A stretch of DNA of 64,000 nucleotides from Aporhodopirellula rubra (GCF_014192335.1 NZ_JACHXU010000003.1:400777-464776); one strand, 5' to 3'; counted from the first letter of the stretch, positions 52,371 through 61,428 are shown. Made by a program: numbers and translations. The notes: generated by a model from the letters alone, not told the origin.

Positions 52371-54581
52371 GTCCTCTTTGGCCATCGCCTGCTCGGTCAT
52401 TCGGTAACCGCGTTGCGGACGTCCTGCGGTCTCTGCGGAGATGATGTTGAGGTCGCCTTGCTGGACCAACGTGTCAATCAATTGATGAAACACCTTCGCT
52501 TCCATTTTCATCCGCTTGAGCAACACACTATGCGGTAGCGTCCGCTCGGGTGCCTTCCGTAGCTTTTCAAGCAATCGCAAGCATTCACCATGAAACGGGT
52601 TCTCGGCCACGTGAGACGCAGCCATAAACAGCATGCGACGCGTTTGATGCTCAACGACCTCGATGGCCCAGCGGGCGGATTCGGCATCGATGATCGGATC
52701 ACGGCAGTTGCGACTGATGGCATGGATCAACGCGAGTTTGCGAGTCTGTTCGCTCACTCGCCCCCAAACCGTCGTTCCGACCGAATCATTGTCCTCCTCT
52801 GCGGCATCGTACATCTCCTCCGCGTTGACTCGGGCGTCGCTCAGAAGTTGCCGAGCGTCATCGTCATGTGGAACGATCGCCGGCGTTGGGTTCCAATCGA
52901 CAAGATTGCCGGCGCCGGGACGAAAGTTTTCCCACCATTCGGCAGTTTCGCGAATCGAGTCGGGGATTTCTCGGATCTTGGGCTCCTGGCCTTTGCCACG
53001 CCGACCGCATTCGAAGATCAACATTCGGGCGAAAAGACCATTGGTCAGCATTCGCTCCGAGAGAGCGGCGTAGTAGTGGTTCGGGATCGCAGTGCCGAAG
53101 ACAACCAAGTGGGGTTGGTTGATAACGCCGGCCGCTTCTTTCCCCGCCTTGCGTCGCATCGGGTACACGCTGTTCGCCGACGAGTACATGGTCAGCAGCG
53201 TTGACATGATTTGCTCGTGCCGGGCGTCGCGGGATTTGTTGATCGATTGCAGTAGTCCGTCAATTTCGTCGGTTTGAAACAGCATCGACTCGGTCAGAAA
53301 CAACGAGTCTTGGATGCCTTCGCCCGATGCAAATCGTTCCCCGACGCAGTCCGCCATGCCGACTTGTTGGAGGATTTGCATGTTCAGCTTGCGGGGCCAG
53401 TCCTTGCCCGCGGCGGAATGAGCGAGTCCGAGCAGATAGAGATTTGTTCGGTTGTCGCCGGGATCACGAACGCGTCGGCCCGCAAGAACGGCTTGCAACG
53501 ATACAGCTCCGCAAAACGCCATCACTGTGTTTGGATAGGGCGCACATTCGAGGCAGTGGTCCATGACCTCGGCTATGAAACCAGGGCAACGCAAAAGCGA
53601 CTCGGGCAATACGCCGGGATCCTCCGGCATCGGCTTTGGAAGATCAGGGTCGACTTGGACGACTTTGGTTACCGGCTCGGCACTGAAACCGCTGAGGTCC
53701 ACGGCGACCCCGGCAGGTTCCATCGGACTGTCGTCGCGAAGCCAGCCGAACGGACGGTCATGCGGTTTGATGACCGCCTGATTGATTTTGTGTTGCAGTT
53801 CACGATCAGACCAAGGCGGATCGCAGCGTGGGTTGTACTCCGATTGCAGGATCGCGAGGGCTCGTTCGGGTTCGATACCGAAGCCATGCACGAGAGCGGT
53901 TGCAGCGGAAAACGTCTGAGAATGTCCGTTGGAGCCAGCGAAGGCGGGTGGCATCGCCGCCAGGTAGGCGATGGCTCGCTGTTCCAGGTTGTTGTCGTTT
54001 GATCGACCGGCGGCTCTCGGACACGGCTCTTGAACGGATGAAGTATCAACCTGACCGCGTTTGACGATGACGGCATCGGCGAGGGCCTTCACGCAAGCCG
54101 CCAACATGGGAGCGGGAACAGTCGCCGGCTGGGCAACGAGATTTTCATAGGGTTCACCATCTGGATGGATACTCGGGCCAACCACGGTTTGCGCACCGGT
54201 GGACCGGATCTCGACGATCATCGAGCCGTTGCGGTCGGTGTGCTTCTCGGTGGTCGCGCCGGCGGCGATGTACCAGCGGTGGGACTGGGGCGAAGACGGC
54301 CGGCCGGTGATCGCTGGCGTCGGTGGCAGGTACTGATCGGCCAATTCAATCGCTTCTGGGCAATCCAGGTCGACATCGACCAGCCATCCTGATGGCTCCC
54401 CCAAAATCAATCCAATGTTGCAGCCTTTGGGGAAGACTTCTGGGGTGAGGCGGAGACTTGTCCAGTCGCGTCGAGCCGGCGACTTGGAGCGTGGGCGCAG
54501 CGGAACAGCGAACCATCCACGCTCGCGGTAGTTTGCTACCCACGAGCGCACGTCCATCGGTTCGGGTTCCAACATCGACAT
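52353..54581 (-). CDS. Prim-pol/DUF3987-type replication protein, 742 aa
   Basis: The N-terminal half holds a bifunctional primase-polymerase domain: GWFAVPLRPRSKSPARRDW, WLVDVDLDCPEA (catalytic DxD) and SHRWYI. The second half is a DUF3987-like helicase domain (LLGLAHSAAGKDW, SLFLTESMLFQTDEIDGLL). A winged-helix end follows. It would prime and unwind the phage origin. ATG 54581 has GGGGGAG just upstream. Confidence 0.88.
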   Translation of the reverse strand: MSMLEPEPMDVRSWVANYRERGWFAVPLRPRSKSPARRDWTSLRLTPEVFPKGCNIGLILGEPSGWLVDVDLDCPEAIELADQYLPPTPAITGRPSSPQSHRWYIAAGATTEKHTDRNGSMIVEIRSTGAQTVVGPSIHPDGEPYENLVAQPATVPAPMLAACVKALADAVIVKRGQVDTSSVQEPCPRAAGRSNDNNLEQRAIAYLAAMPPAFAGSNGHSQTFSAATALVHGFGIEPERALAILQSEYNPRCDPPWSDRELQHKINQAVIKPHDRPFGWLRDDSPMEPAGVAVDLSGFSAEPVTKVVQVDPDLPKPMPEDPGVLPESLLRCPGFIAEVMDHCLECAPYPNTVMAFCGAVSLQAVLAGRRVRDPGDNRTNLYLLGLAHSAAGKDWPRKLNMQILQQVGMADCVGERFASGEGIQDSLFLTESMLFQTDEIDGLLQSINKSRDARHEQIMSTLLTMYSSANSVYPMRRKAGKEAAGVINQPHLVVFGTAIPNHYYAALSERMLTNGLFARMLIFECGRRGKGQEPKIREIPDSIRETAEWWENFRPGAGNLVDWNPTPAIVPHDDDARQLLSDARVNAEEMYDAAEEDNDSVGTTVWGRVSEQTRKLALIHAISRNCRDPIIDAESARWAIEVVEHQTRRMLFMAASHVAENPFHGECLRLLEKLRKAPERTLPHSVLLKRMKMEAKVFHQLIDTLVQQGDLNIISAETAGRPQRGYRMTEQAMAKEDGEGTG

Positions 54582-54622
54582 CTACTCCCCCTGCAATTCC
54601 CAGAATGATTTCAGTCAACGAC

Positions 54623-55078
54623 TCAGCGGTCGACCGGATCCATGTGTGGAATCTGCAGAACCAGGGTTTCGAACTCATCAATGGTTTCATTGAGTTCGTT
54701 GTCGCCGAATTGTTTCGCGGCGTCGCGACACGTCTCAGCGGCTGCGAAGATTTCGTATCGCCAGGTATTCCAGCGATGACGGTCTCCGGTCGTCATTGAC
54801 CAAGCACACTTGGACCAGAAGTCCGTTGAAACCGGACATTTGACGGGCAGCGTCATGTTGTGATGCAGCCGGTGCACGATCGGATCACTCGACTCGTCGG
54901 TATCCGTCAAGTCGTATTTCGCAGACTTCGTGTTCATGGGATCGTTTTGGTAACAATCCTCATCGTCTTCATCGTAGAACTCGATGGCAAGACTTCGAAG
55001 CTGCTTGCTTGGAGGCAGATCGCTAACGATGTGGAGTCCGTCGAAGGGGCCATCAAATAGCTCGAAGCGTTGTTGCAC
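54623..55078 (-). CDS. Hypothetical protein of the replication module, 151 aa
   Basis: Acidic protein with FELFDGPFDGLHIVSDLPPS at the start and a helical end (AAAETCRDAAKQFGDNELNE). GTG 55078 is preferred because AAGGA lies 7 nt upstream; a TTG at 55084 is an alternative. No family recognised. Confidence 0.65.
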   Translation of the reverse strand: MQQRFELFDGPFDGLHIVSDLPPSKQLRSLAIEFYDEDDEDCYQNDPMNTKSAKYDLTDTDESSDPIVHRLHHNMTLPVKCPVSTDFWSKCAWSMTTGDRHRWNTWRYEIFAAAETCRDAAKQFGDNELNETIDEFETLVLQIPHMDPVDR

Positions 55079-55126
55079 AAACAATCCTTTTAGTGGCGGG
55101 GGAAAGAGTCGGTGTTCAGTGGTGAT

Positions 55127-56788
55127 TTAGAACGGAGCTTCTTCGAGAGCCGTATTCGGAATCTCGGAAAGCTGATGGCTGACGATGCGGTCATAACGTT
55201 GGCCGGAGATCGAACGAACCGTAATCGACTCGGGTGCCGCCAGTAGTCCCGCATCGGCCAACTCCAGAGCTTCGTCCGCGTTGTCCGGACACGGGTCGAG
55301 GCATCGGTCCCGCCACCACGTTTCCGCTTTGCGTCTCGCGAAACCGGAATGCTCGATGCAGATGAATTCGCTTTGCCAATGATCGAGGCCGATCATGTAA
55401 TCCACTCGCAAGCAACGAGGCGCATCGTCTTCGGCGTCACGCTTTCGGTGGACGCGATAAACAACGTCGTGGACATCGTACTCCGTGTCGGTGACTTCAC
55501 CCGAAAGCACGCCGGCTTCGCTTGCTTGTGGATCGTGCGACTCGCGTTCTGGCGGAGGAAACGGCTGACCGCATTCCGGACAGTTCGCATAGCCGCAAGC
55601 AACCAACGCGTGGCACTTATCGCATTCTTTGGCCGGCGGCAGTTGGCCGGCTCGCGATTGCTTTTCTTTGGGTTTGATCTGATCGATCGGCCCGTGGCGT
55701 TCGATATTGCCGCCGAAATCGAGGACCAGACAATTCTGTTTATCGGCGTGCAATCGAAAGCCGCGGCCAACGCATTGATAAAGCAGTCCAGGTGACATGG
55801 TTGGACGCAGCATCACCACGCAATCAACGCGAGGCGCGTCGAAACCGGTTGTCAGCACGTTGACGTTGCAGAGATACCGCAGCGGTTCTCGGCCGAATAA
55901 CTCGTTGCCGGCATCGCCACGAAAACGGGCGAGGATCTCATCGCGTTCCGCCGCAGGCGTCTGCCCGGTGACGAATCCACACTCGATGCCATGATTATTC
56001 CGCAGGGTTTCGACGACTTGCCCACCGTGTGCGACGCTGGTGGCAAAGATCAACACGGCTCGGCGATCGGCTGTCAGTTCAACGATTTCGGCACACGCGG
56101 CCGACACGAGCTCGTTATCGCCAGCCAGTTGTTCGACCTCTTCGCTGACGAACTCGCCAGCCCGCATGTGGACACCGGAGAAGTCCGCGCGATTGACGCC
56201 GGCCTTGGAGATCAACGGGCAGAGGTAGCCATCGCGAATCAGTTCTTTGATTCCAATCTCGAAGCAAACATGGTTGAGAAAGTGATCCGGCGAACAGATC
56301 ATTCCCGAGTCGACGCGAAACGGTGTCGCGGTCAAGCCAATCACCCGAACGTGAGGATTGATGACTTTGCAATCAGCGAGAAACTGCCGATACATACCGT
56401 CGCCCTTCTTAGAAATCAGATGGGCTTCGTCGACGATCATGAGGTCGAATGGTTCGAAATCGCAAGCTCGCTTGTAGATGCTTTGAATACCGGCAACCAA
56501 GATTGGCGTATTGGTGTCGCGTTTCTTGAGACCAGCCGAATAGAGTCCGACCTTGATACCGGGACAAAGCCGGCGAACCTTGTCGGCGTTCTGTTCCAGC
56601 AACTCCTTGACGTGGGCCAAGATCAATACGCGACCATCCCATTGCCCTACGGCGTCACTCGCGATCTTTGCCAAGACTAAGGATTTACCAGCGCCTGTTG
56701 GCAACACCGCGACCGGGTTGTCGTCGCGTTCACGAAGATGGTGGTAGACCGCATCGACCGCAGCTTGTTGATAAGTACGCAGCTTCAT
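55127..56788 (-). CDS. Superfamily 2 DEAD-type helicase, 553 aa
   Basis: All core motifs are present: AVLPTGAGKSLVLA (Walker A, about residues 27-40), IVDEAH (II), GLTATPFR (III), FATSVAHGGQVVE, TTGFDAPRVD and YQCVGRGFR (VI). A zinc-ribbon-like block (CDKCHALVACGYANCPEC) follows at about residue 390. It is a phage DNA/RNA helicase, possibly for replication fork restart. The ATG at 56788 overlaps the RusA stop as TGATG. Confidence 0.93.
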   Translation of the reverse strand: MKLRTYQQAAVDAVYHHLRERDDNPVAVLPTGAGKSLVLAKIASDAVGQWDGRVLILAHVKELLEQNADKVRRLCPGIKVGLYSAGLKKRDTNTPILVAGIQSIYKRACDFEPFDLMIVDEAHLISKKGDGMYRQFLADCKVINPHVRVIGLTATPFRVDSGMICSPDHFLNHVCFEIGIKELIRDGYLCPLISKAGVNRADFSGVHMRAGEFVSEEVEQLAGDNELVSAACAEIVELTADRRAVLIFATSVAHGGQVVETLRNNHGIECGFVTGQTPAAERDEILARFRGDAGNELFGREPLRYLCNVNVLTTGFDAPRVDCVVMLRPTMSPGLLYQCVGRGFRLHADKQNCLVLDFGGNIERHGPIDQIKPKEKQSRAGQLPPAKECDKCHALVACGYANCPECGQPFPPPERESHDPQASEAGVLSGEVTDTEYDVHDVVYRVHRKRDAEDDAPRCLRVDYMIGLDHWQSEFICIEHSGFARRKAETWWRDRCLDPCPDNADEALELADAGLLAAPESITVRSISGQRYDRIVSHQLSEIPNTALEEAPF

Positions 56789-57375
56789 CAGAGTGCCTTC
56801 CCGTTGTGTCGCTTTCCAAGCCATTTTGGGACGGCGTTCGGCGACATCTCTGACTGGCCTCGCTTGCAATCACTGCAAATTCGGTTGGCCGATCCGCTGG
56901 ATGAGAACGGTTGGTTGCACTGCAGACAGATTCGTTCGATGTTTGGCTTGGCTTCTTCGGCAAGCGGAATTACCCAGACACGCGCCTCGCCTTCGAATGG
57001 CTTGGGTAGTTCCACGCCCGCCTCAATCTCTGCCCTTGTTCGACGTTTCAACTTTCCTTTCGGCTTGACTTCCGGAAGGATCTTCTCAATCGCTAAACGA
57101 AAAATCTGGGTGTCGTCTTCGTACACGCCGCCCCATTGAAGCGAATCCAAGATCGCTTTGAGGACGTTGTCGACGTCACGGCGGCGTCGGTCGGGTGTGT
57201 AGAGCTCGATCTTGACGGACGGCGGACCGGTGAGTGTTTCAATGTCGCGTGTCTGCAAATACTCCATGACTTGCTTGCGATAGTTGCGTCCGCGACGACT
57301 AATCAGCACCCGCTGGCCGACGTGTCGCCAGTAGGTGTTGACCGTTGGTGGGAAAGGCAACTTGAATTTGAACAT
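56788..57375 (-). CDS. RusA-like Holliday junction resolvase with Cys-rich tail, 195 aa
   Basis: FPPTVNTYWRHVGQRVLISRRGRNYR and RRRDVDNVLKAILDSLQ (catalytic Asp cluster) are characteristic of RusA. The usual length is about 120; here a C-terminal addition carries CLQCNQPFSSS and CSDCK, a zinc-finger-like motif. It resolves recombination junctions in phage replication. ATG 57375 fits the family start. Confidence 0.9.
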   Translation of the reverse strand: MFKFKLPFPPTVNTYWRHVGQRVLISRRGRNYRKQVMEYLQTRDIETLTGPPSVKIELYTPDRRRRDVDNVLKAILDSLQWGGVYEDDTQIFRLAIEKILPEVKPKGKLKRRTRAEIEAGVELPKPFEGEARVWVIPLAEEAKPNIERICLQCNQPFSSSGSANRICSDCKRGQSEMSPNAVPKWLGKRHNGKAL

Positions 57376-57403
57376 GATGCGACGCCTTGAGCATGGAAAC
57401 GAA

Positions 57404-57438
57404 AACAGCCGACCGGCATTCCGTGCCGGCCGGCTGTT
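57404..57438 (-). terminator. Terminator between DUF669 and RusA genes
   Basis: A 15-bp stem with one mismatch (57404-57418 and 57424-57438) and 5-nt loop; on the minus strand TTTTCGTTT follows. It could separate or attenuate two replication units. Confidence 0.8.
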
Positions 57439-57469
57439 GAACTTGGAAGCGATCAGAAAGAGGCCGCGG

Positions 57470-57952
57470 CTATCGCTTCCAAGGCGCGTCGGTCGAGGCG
57501 GCTGACTGAGGGCCAACGCCAACTGGGCTGGCGGTTTCCAGAGTTCCGCTACCCGGATCCCGTTTGCTGTAGCCCTTCACCTCGTTTTGCAACTCACCGG
57601 TGTCGCTGCGACGCTTGACGCGAACGTGGATAATGCAAGGCAAGTTGTGCAGGTCGGTGGAATCCGTCGGGGCGAGCACACCGACCGCGCGGCAGATCGA
57701 TGAGAGTTCCCGGCGTGCAATTTCGACCGCCGTACCGTTGGGATTGTCGAGATTCAGTCGTACCCACAACAAACGTCCGGAATGATCACCTTCAATGATC
57801 TGGAACGTCAGCTGAAGATACGAGCCGGCACCGGACTTCGTGGGTTTCATTTCGCTATCAGTGATGACGGCGACGTACTTACCTACGGGAATCGGTTCGA
57901 GATCGTTGGCGGGTTCGACTTCATTGGCGTCAAAGCCTTGTAGATTGGCCAT
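57470..57952 (-). CDS. DUF669-like single-strand-binding-type protein, 160 aa
   Basis: GKYVAVITDSEMKPTKSGAGSYLQL, FQIIEGDHSGRLLWVRLNL and a Gly-Pro-rich acidic-poor tail match DUF669, common in phage recombination modules next to Sak-type ATPases. Lies just after the Sak4-like gene. Confidence 0.88.
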   Translation of the reverse strand: MANLQGFDANEVEPANDLEPIPVGKYVAVITDSEMKPTKSGAGSYLQLTFQIIEGDHSGRLLWVRLNLDNPNGTAVEIARRELSSICRAVGVLAPTDSTDLHNLPCIIHVRVKRRSDTGELQNEVKGYSKRDPGSGTLETASPVGVGPQSAASTDAPWKR

Positions 57953-58004
57953 GGATGGTTCCTTGGTTGAGTGGAGTGAAAAAGGTCAGTGAAGCGCTGG
58001 ACGG

Positions 58005-58763
58005 CTAACTCGCCGACAAAGCAGAAACGAAGGCGGGCCAGGAGAGCGGCAATTCCTCGGCGATGCCGTAGCGGTTCTTGGCAACGCAGCTCGGAGAGCC
58101 GTAAGCACGAATGACACGCTCCCCGCCGTCCTTGCCCACGGCGTGGGCGATGGTGCGTTTGCGATTGAAGCCGCCGTCTTCGGTTTGCGTTCGCATCTTG
58201 CGAGTTGCAAACAAGACAGCGTCGCACCACTCTTTCACCAATGCCGCGGCATGTTTGTGAAGGCGAGGTGAATAGCGGTCGTAGGGCGACGATTCGGGAT
58301 CTTCGAATCGCTCAACCTTGGAGTGAGCGATCAACACGACGACCATTCCGCGAGAACGGAGAACGCCAAGCAAATCGAGCACTTCACGCCACAGAGAGAG
58401 GGCGTGCATATAACCGCGAGCATAGCCGCCATCGACCTTTTCGATCGATTCGACGCCATACTGCTGACAGAGTTTGTCCCAGATGAGACGCTCCAGCCAA
58501 TCGAGCGAGTCGATCACGACGGTTTCGTAATCGTGCTTTTGATTGACGAGCGTTTTAAGAGCGGCGATGACGTCGTCGAAATTCACAGCCAATGGAAATC
58601 GATCGCATTCGATCTCATCGAGCCCGTCTTCGGTTTGAATGAAGATGGGCATGGGAGCCTGGCTGCCGAAAGTCGATTTGCCGATGCCTTCGACGCCGTA
58701 AAGCAAGACACGCGGCGGTTTGGATTGCCGGCCGGACTGGATGGTTTCAAGTAGGTTGGTCAT
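58005..58763 (-). CDS. Sak4-like recombination ATPase, 252 aa
   Basis: LLYGVEGIGKSTFGSQA (Walker A) and YETVVIDSLDWLE (Walker B) with KHAAALVKEWCDAVLFATR are typical of Sak4/AAA_24 proteins, single-strand annealing or RecA-like ATPases of phages. DUF669 partner follows. Confidence 0.9.
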   Translation of the reverse strand: MTNLLETIQSGRQSKPPRVLLYGVEGIGKSTFGSQAPMPIFIQTEDGLDEIECDRFPLAVNFDDVIAALKTLVNQKHDYETVVIDSLDWLERLIWDKLCQQYGVESIEKVDGGYARGYMHALSLWREVLDLLGVLRSRGMVVVLIAHSKVERFEDPESSPYDRYSPRLHKHAAALVKEWCDAVLFATRKMRTQTEDGGFNRKRTIAHAVGKDGGERVIRAYGSPSCVAKNRYGIAEELPLSWPAFVSALSAS

Positions 58764-58801
58764 TGTTTGGTTAACTCCTTGGTTGTTGTTTGACTGGATG
58801 G

Positions 58802-59041
58802 TTAGAGAGACTGGATGTGCTCGACGTCGAAATTGCCGTCGCGGTCGCTGGTCACGAGGTAGTGCTTGAAATCAACTTGCACCACGAACCGCTGGCCGGT
58901 TCCGAGTTGTTTTCGAAGTGACTTACACGCTCCGGTGAATTCGCGTGATGCTTCGTTGAAACGGTCGGCCGATCGCAAATAGCGACCGACCGCAAGTGAA
59001 ATGGCGACGCGACGTTCGATGTCTAAAGACAAGTCAGGCAT
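58802..59041 (-). CDS. Small hypothetical protein of the replication module, 79 aa
   Basis: MPDLSLDIERRVAISLAVGRYLRSADRF is helical; FVVQVDFKHYLVTSDRD is strand-rich. First gene of the module and preceded by motif copy B at 59094-59116. Function unknown. Confidence 0.75.
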   Translation of the reverse strand: MPDLSLDIERRVAISLAVGRYLRSADRFNEASREFTGACKSLRKQLGTGQRFVVQVDFKHYLVTSDRDGNFDVEHIQSL

Positions 59042-59093
59042 AGAGGCTCGATGTTTGAGGTTGTGTGGAGCAAGGACTTCTGTTGGCTTTCCG

Positions 59094-59116
59094 CTACCTC
59101 TAGACCTTCCAACTTT
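59094..59116 (-). promoter_or_regulatory. Shared 22-bp motif, copy B
   Basis: Minus strand AAAGTTGGAAGGTCTAGAGG then TA, preceded by CAGTGTGAAA (59113-59124). It lies 53 nt before the 79-aa gene and between it and the sigma factor gene. Matches copy A at 37735-37757 over 22 bases. Confidence 0.6.
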
Positions 59117-59150
59117 TCACACTGAAAGACGAAGCGGCGGCCAAAAAACT

Positions 59151-59765
59151 TCAGACGAGGTACTCGTGGAGACCTTGCTCACGAAACACGACGGCGATCT
59201 TGGCCATCCAGTACTTCAACGTCGAAAGTGGCACATCCATGATTTGCGAACACTCACGGAGCGAATGGTCGGTGCGCAGCTTCAGAAGCCGTTGCCAGTG
59301 CTGAGGCAGCGTTGCGATAGCCACGGCCAAGTCGTGCCGCAAATCAACCAACTCCGTGTCCGACAGCTTCGCCGTTTCGATGCGATTTCGGTTGTCGTCT
59401 TCGCTGATGCATTGGACCAGCTCGCGGCGCTCACCACCGGATTCCACCATCACGTTCAGCGACGTCACCTCGCGATCATCGCGAATCTTGTGCAATCGAT
59501 AGGCACGCAGGTTGGTGGCTGCACGATTGACGACCATCGTGATGAACGGATTCCGATGGCCAATCGCCGCGTCGTGCGATCGCATCGCCCGATCGAGTTC
59601 AGCTTGCAGTTCCTGATGCAGGTCTTCCGATTCGTGCGGAGCGAATTCCGGGCAGCGCAGAAGACGAGCGACGCAGCGGCGAATGACCGTTTGAGCAAAC
59701 GGGTCTTCGGTAAGCGTCGGGATGGCCGGTGTGGTTTGGGGCAGAGGAGGTGTTGAAACAGACAT
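59151..59765 (-). CDS. ECF-like RNA polymerase sigma factor, 204 aa
   Basis: A region-2-like segment (HESEDLHQELQAELDRAMRS, FITMVVNRAATNLRAYR) is followed by a region-4 HTH (ATLPQHWQRLLKLRT, LRECSQIMDVPLSTLKYWMAK). The ATG at 59765 gives a sensible length; an upstream extension would include an operator repeat. A phage-encoded sigma factor could direct host polymerase to the shared 22-bp motif. Confidence 0.82.
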   Translation of the reverse strand: MSVSTPPLPQTTPAIPTLTEDPFAQTVIRRCVARLLRCPEFAPHESEDLHQELQAELDRAMRSHDAAIGHRNPFITMVVNRAATNLRAYRLHKIRDDREVTSLNVMVESGGERRELVQCISEDDNRNRIETAKLSDTELVDLRHDLAVAIATLPQHWQRLLKLRTDHSLRECSQIMDVPLSTLKYWMAKIAVVFREQGLHEYLV

Positions 59766-59833
59766 GTTCACTCCGTCGATGGGCGGTGTTGGAAAAGGCC
59801 GCGTCTCGGCAGCGGCCACACCCACCGGCGAAG

Positions 59834-59948
59834 TTGCACCAAATCGCACTCAGCGATTAGTGCGACAGCGTTTCAGCCTGCAAATCGCAGGGAAAACGCA
59901 TCGAAGAAAATGTTGTTGCAGTTGCACGAAATCACACTAACTGCAACA
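59834..59948. promoter_or_regulatory. Operator region between sigma factor and 157-aa gene
   Basis: Two 17-bp direct repeats, TTGCAC.AAATC.CACT (59834-59850 and 59922-59938), differ at two positions. The first is part of an inverted repeat TCGCACT/AGTGCGA (59844-59850, 59859-59865); the second is enclosed by TGTTGCAGTT/AACTGCAACA (59914-59923, 59939-59948). They lie in the 324-nt divergent gap 59766-60089, so a repressor could control both genes. Nothing else was recognised in that gap. Confidence 0.65.
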
Positions 59949-60089
59949 GCTGGCTGCCCGGAAATGGCGGAGCGGAAGGCTGGAATGGGCGGCAAGTTTT
60001 TTCAGCGTGCTGGACCAAACGTGTCCATGGCATCGGTCAATCTGGACGGCCACTGTTTTTCCAGCCCTTCCTCTTGATGGAGCCTCACA

Positions 60090-60563
60090 ATGAACGCCTA
60101 TGTTGAACAGCTTTCTGGTACTGAACCCGTTGAAACCGAGATGGTTGGACGCCTGGCTCGGCTGTTGCTTGATCCCTCACTGGATCGCTGCGACATCGCC
60201 GACGGCATCTTGTCCGACATCGATCTGATCCGCTTCCTTTGCGGCTACGAGCAGATCGTGATCGAAAACACAGCGGCGCCCGGCACGAATTGGATGCTGG
60301 AGCAACGAGGTTCACACGAACTGAGCTTTTTGGCCCATGCCCTCAATGAACCGCGTGCTCACTTCGTCATGCCGCTGCTTCTAGGGTCGCTTTGCGATCA
60401 CAGCGGTCGGCCGTGGTTTCAGTCCTCGGTCTATGAGTTCGTACCGGCCGTCGAAGGAATCAAGACAACCAACATCGGCGGCAAACCGATGTTCAAAGCC
60501 AACCTGCACCCGGCACACCGCCGCAGTCAGCCGGCTGCGCAAACGAACCCGGCCTTCAACTGA
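60090..60563 (+). CDS. Hypothetical protein at regulatory switch, 157 aa
   Basis: Mostly helical beginning (VETEMVGRLARLLLDPSLDR, ADGILSDIDLIRFLCGYEQ), then a beta part (NWMLEQRGSHELSFLAHALN). GATGGAG lies upstream of the ATG. Divergent from the sigma factor and upstream of the LexA-like gene, so it may be an early regulatory or adaptor protein. No family recognised. Confidence 0.7.
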   Translation: MNAYVEQLSGTEPVETEMVGRLARLLLDPSLDRCDIADGILSDIDLIRFLCGYEQIVIENTAAPGTNWMLEQRGSHELSFLAHALNEPRAHFVMPLLLGSLCDHSGRPWFQSSVYEFVPAVEGIKTTNIGGKPMFKANLHPAHRRSQPAAQTNPAFN

Positions 60564-60599
60564 CCGGGGATCGCATCGCGGTCCGATGTCCACTTCGTT

Positions 60600-60737
60600 T
60601 ATCAGCGCTAATTCAAGATTTTTTTCCCTGCAAATTACGGTGCTTAAGTGTTTGCTAGCAAAATTTAGCTTGTCGGAATAATCGGCACGACTAGATTACA
60701 TGTAGCACGAAACGAAGTCTATCAGCGCTAATTCAAG
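60600..60737. promoter_or_regulatory. Duplicated operator upstream of LexA-like gene
   Basis: An 18-bp sequence TATCAGCGCTAATTCAAG occurs at 60600-60617 and 60720-60737, either side of a promoter-like stretch. Between them a 12-bp palindrome TTTGCTAGCAAA lies at 60651-60662. This is a likely autoregulatory switch for the repressor gene at 60770. Confidence 0.65.
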
Positions 60738-60769
60738 CCGCCACATTCAACCGCCAAGGATGCCGATTC

Positions 60770-61423
60770 ATGAAGCGAGCCAAACCAAGCCGGGGACGAC
60801 CACGCGAAACCGAAATCACCGAAGGCCAATCGCGAGCACTCGACGTACTGTCCGCCGCGATCGATCGCCACGGCATCGCACCGACGATGACCGAACTCGG
60901 CGACCGGCTTGGCATCAGCGCCGCCAGCGCCCACCAATTGGTTCTGCAACTGGAACGCAAAGGCTACGTCGCTCGGCAGCCCAGGAAGGCTCGCAGCTTG
61001 CGGGTGCTTCGTCGGCCAAGTCAAACGCTCGCATCGATGACGAGTGTGCCGATGCTCGGTGTGGTGAAAGCGGGGCCGGCAATGCTCGCCGAGGAAAATT
61101 GTTTGGGCGAAGTCATGGTTGCTTCCGACCTGGTCGGTCGCAGTCCATGCTTTGCTTTGACGGTAAGCGGTGACAGCATGAAGGACGCGGACATGCGAGA
61201 CGGTGACATCGTGATCGTTCGACGACAACAGCTTGCTGAAAACGGCGAGATCGTTGTCGCGTTGATCGATGATGAGGCGACCGTGAAGCGACTCGATTTG
61301 AACGACGGAGCGATTCGCTTGTTGCCGGAAAACCGGAAATACAAGCCGATCGAGGTTGAGCCCGATAGCGACTTTCGCGTGCTTGGAAAGGTTATTTGTA
61401 TCACCAAGAAATCTGAAAGTTAG
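60770..61423 (+). CDS. LexA-like self-cleaving repressor, 217 aa
   Basis: N-terminal winged helix (ITEGQSRALDVLSAAIDRHG, MTELGDRLGISAASAHQLV) and a C-terminal S24 peptidase domain with cleavage-type VKAGPAMLAE, the nucleophile in SGDSMKDADMRDGD and the Lys in EATVKRL. It resembles bacterial LexA more than CI. In this setting it is probably the phage lysogeny repressor, inactivated by RecA-stimulated self-cleavage. Two identical operators precede it. Confidence 0.88.
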   Translation: MKRAKPSRGRPRETEITEGQSRALDVLSAAIDRHGIAPTMTELGDRLGISAASAHQLVLQLERKGYVARQPRKARSLRVLRRPSQTLASMTSVPMLGVVKAGPAMLAEENCLGEVMVASDLVGRSPCFALTVSGDSMKDADMRDGDIVIVRRQQLAENGEIVVALIDDEATVKRLDLNDGAIRLLPENRKYKPIEVEPDSDFRVLGKVICITKKSES

Positions 61424-61428
61424 CTGTC

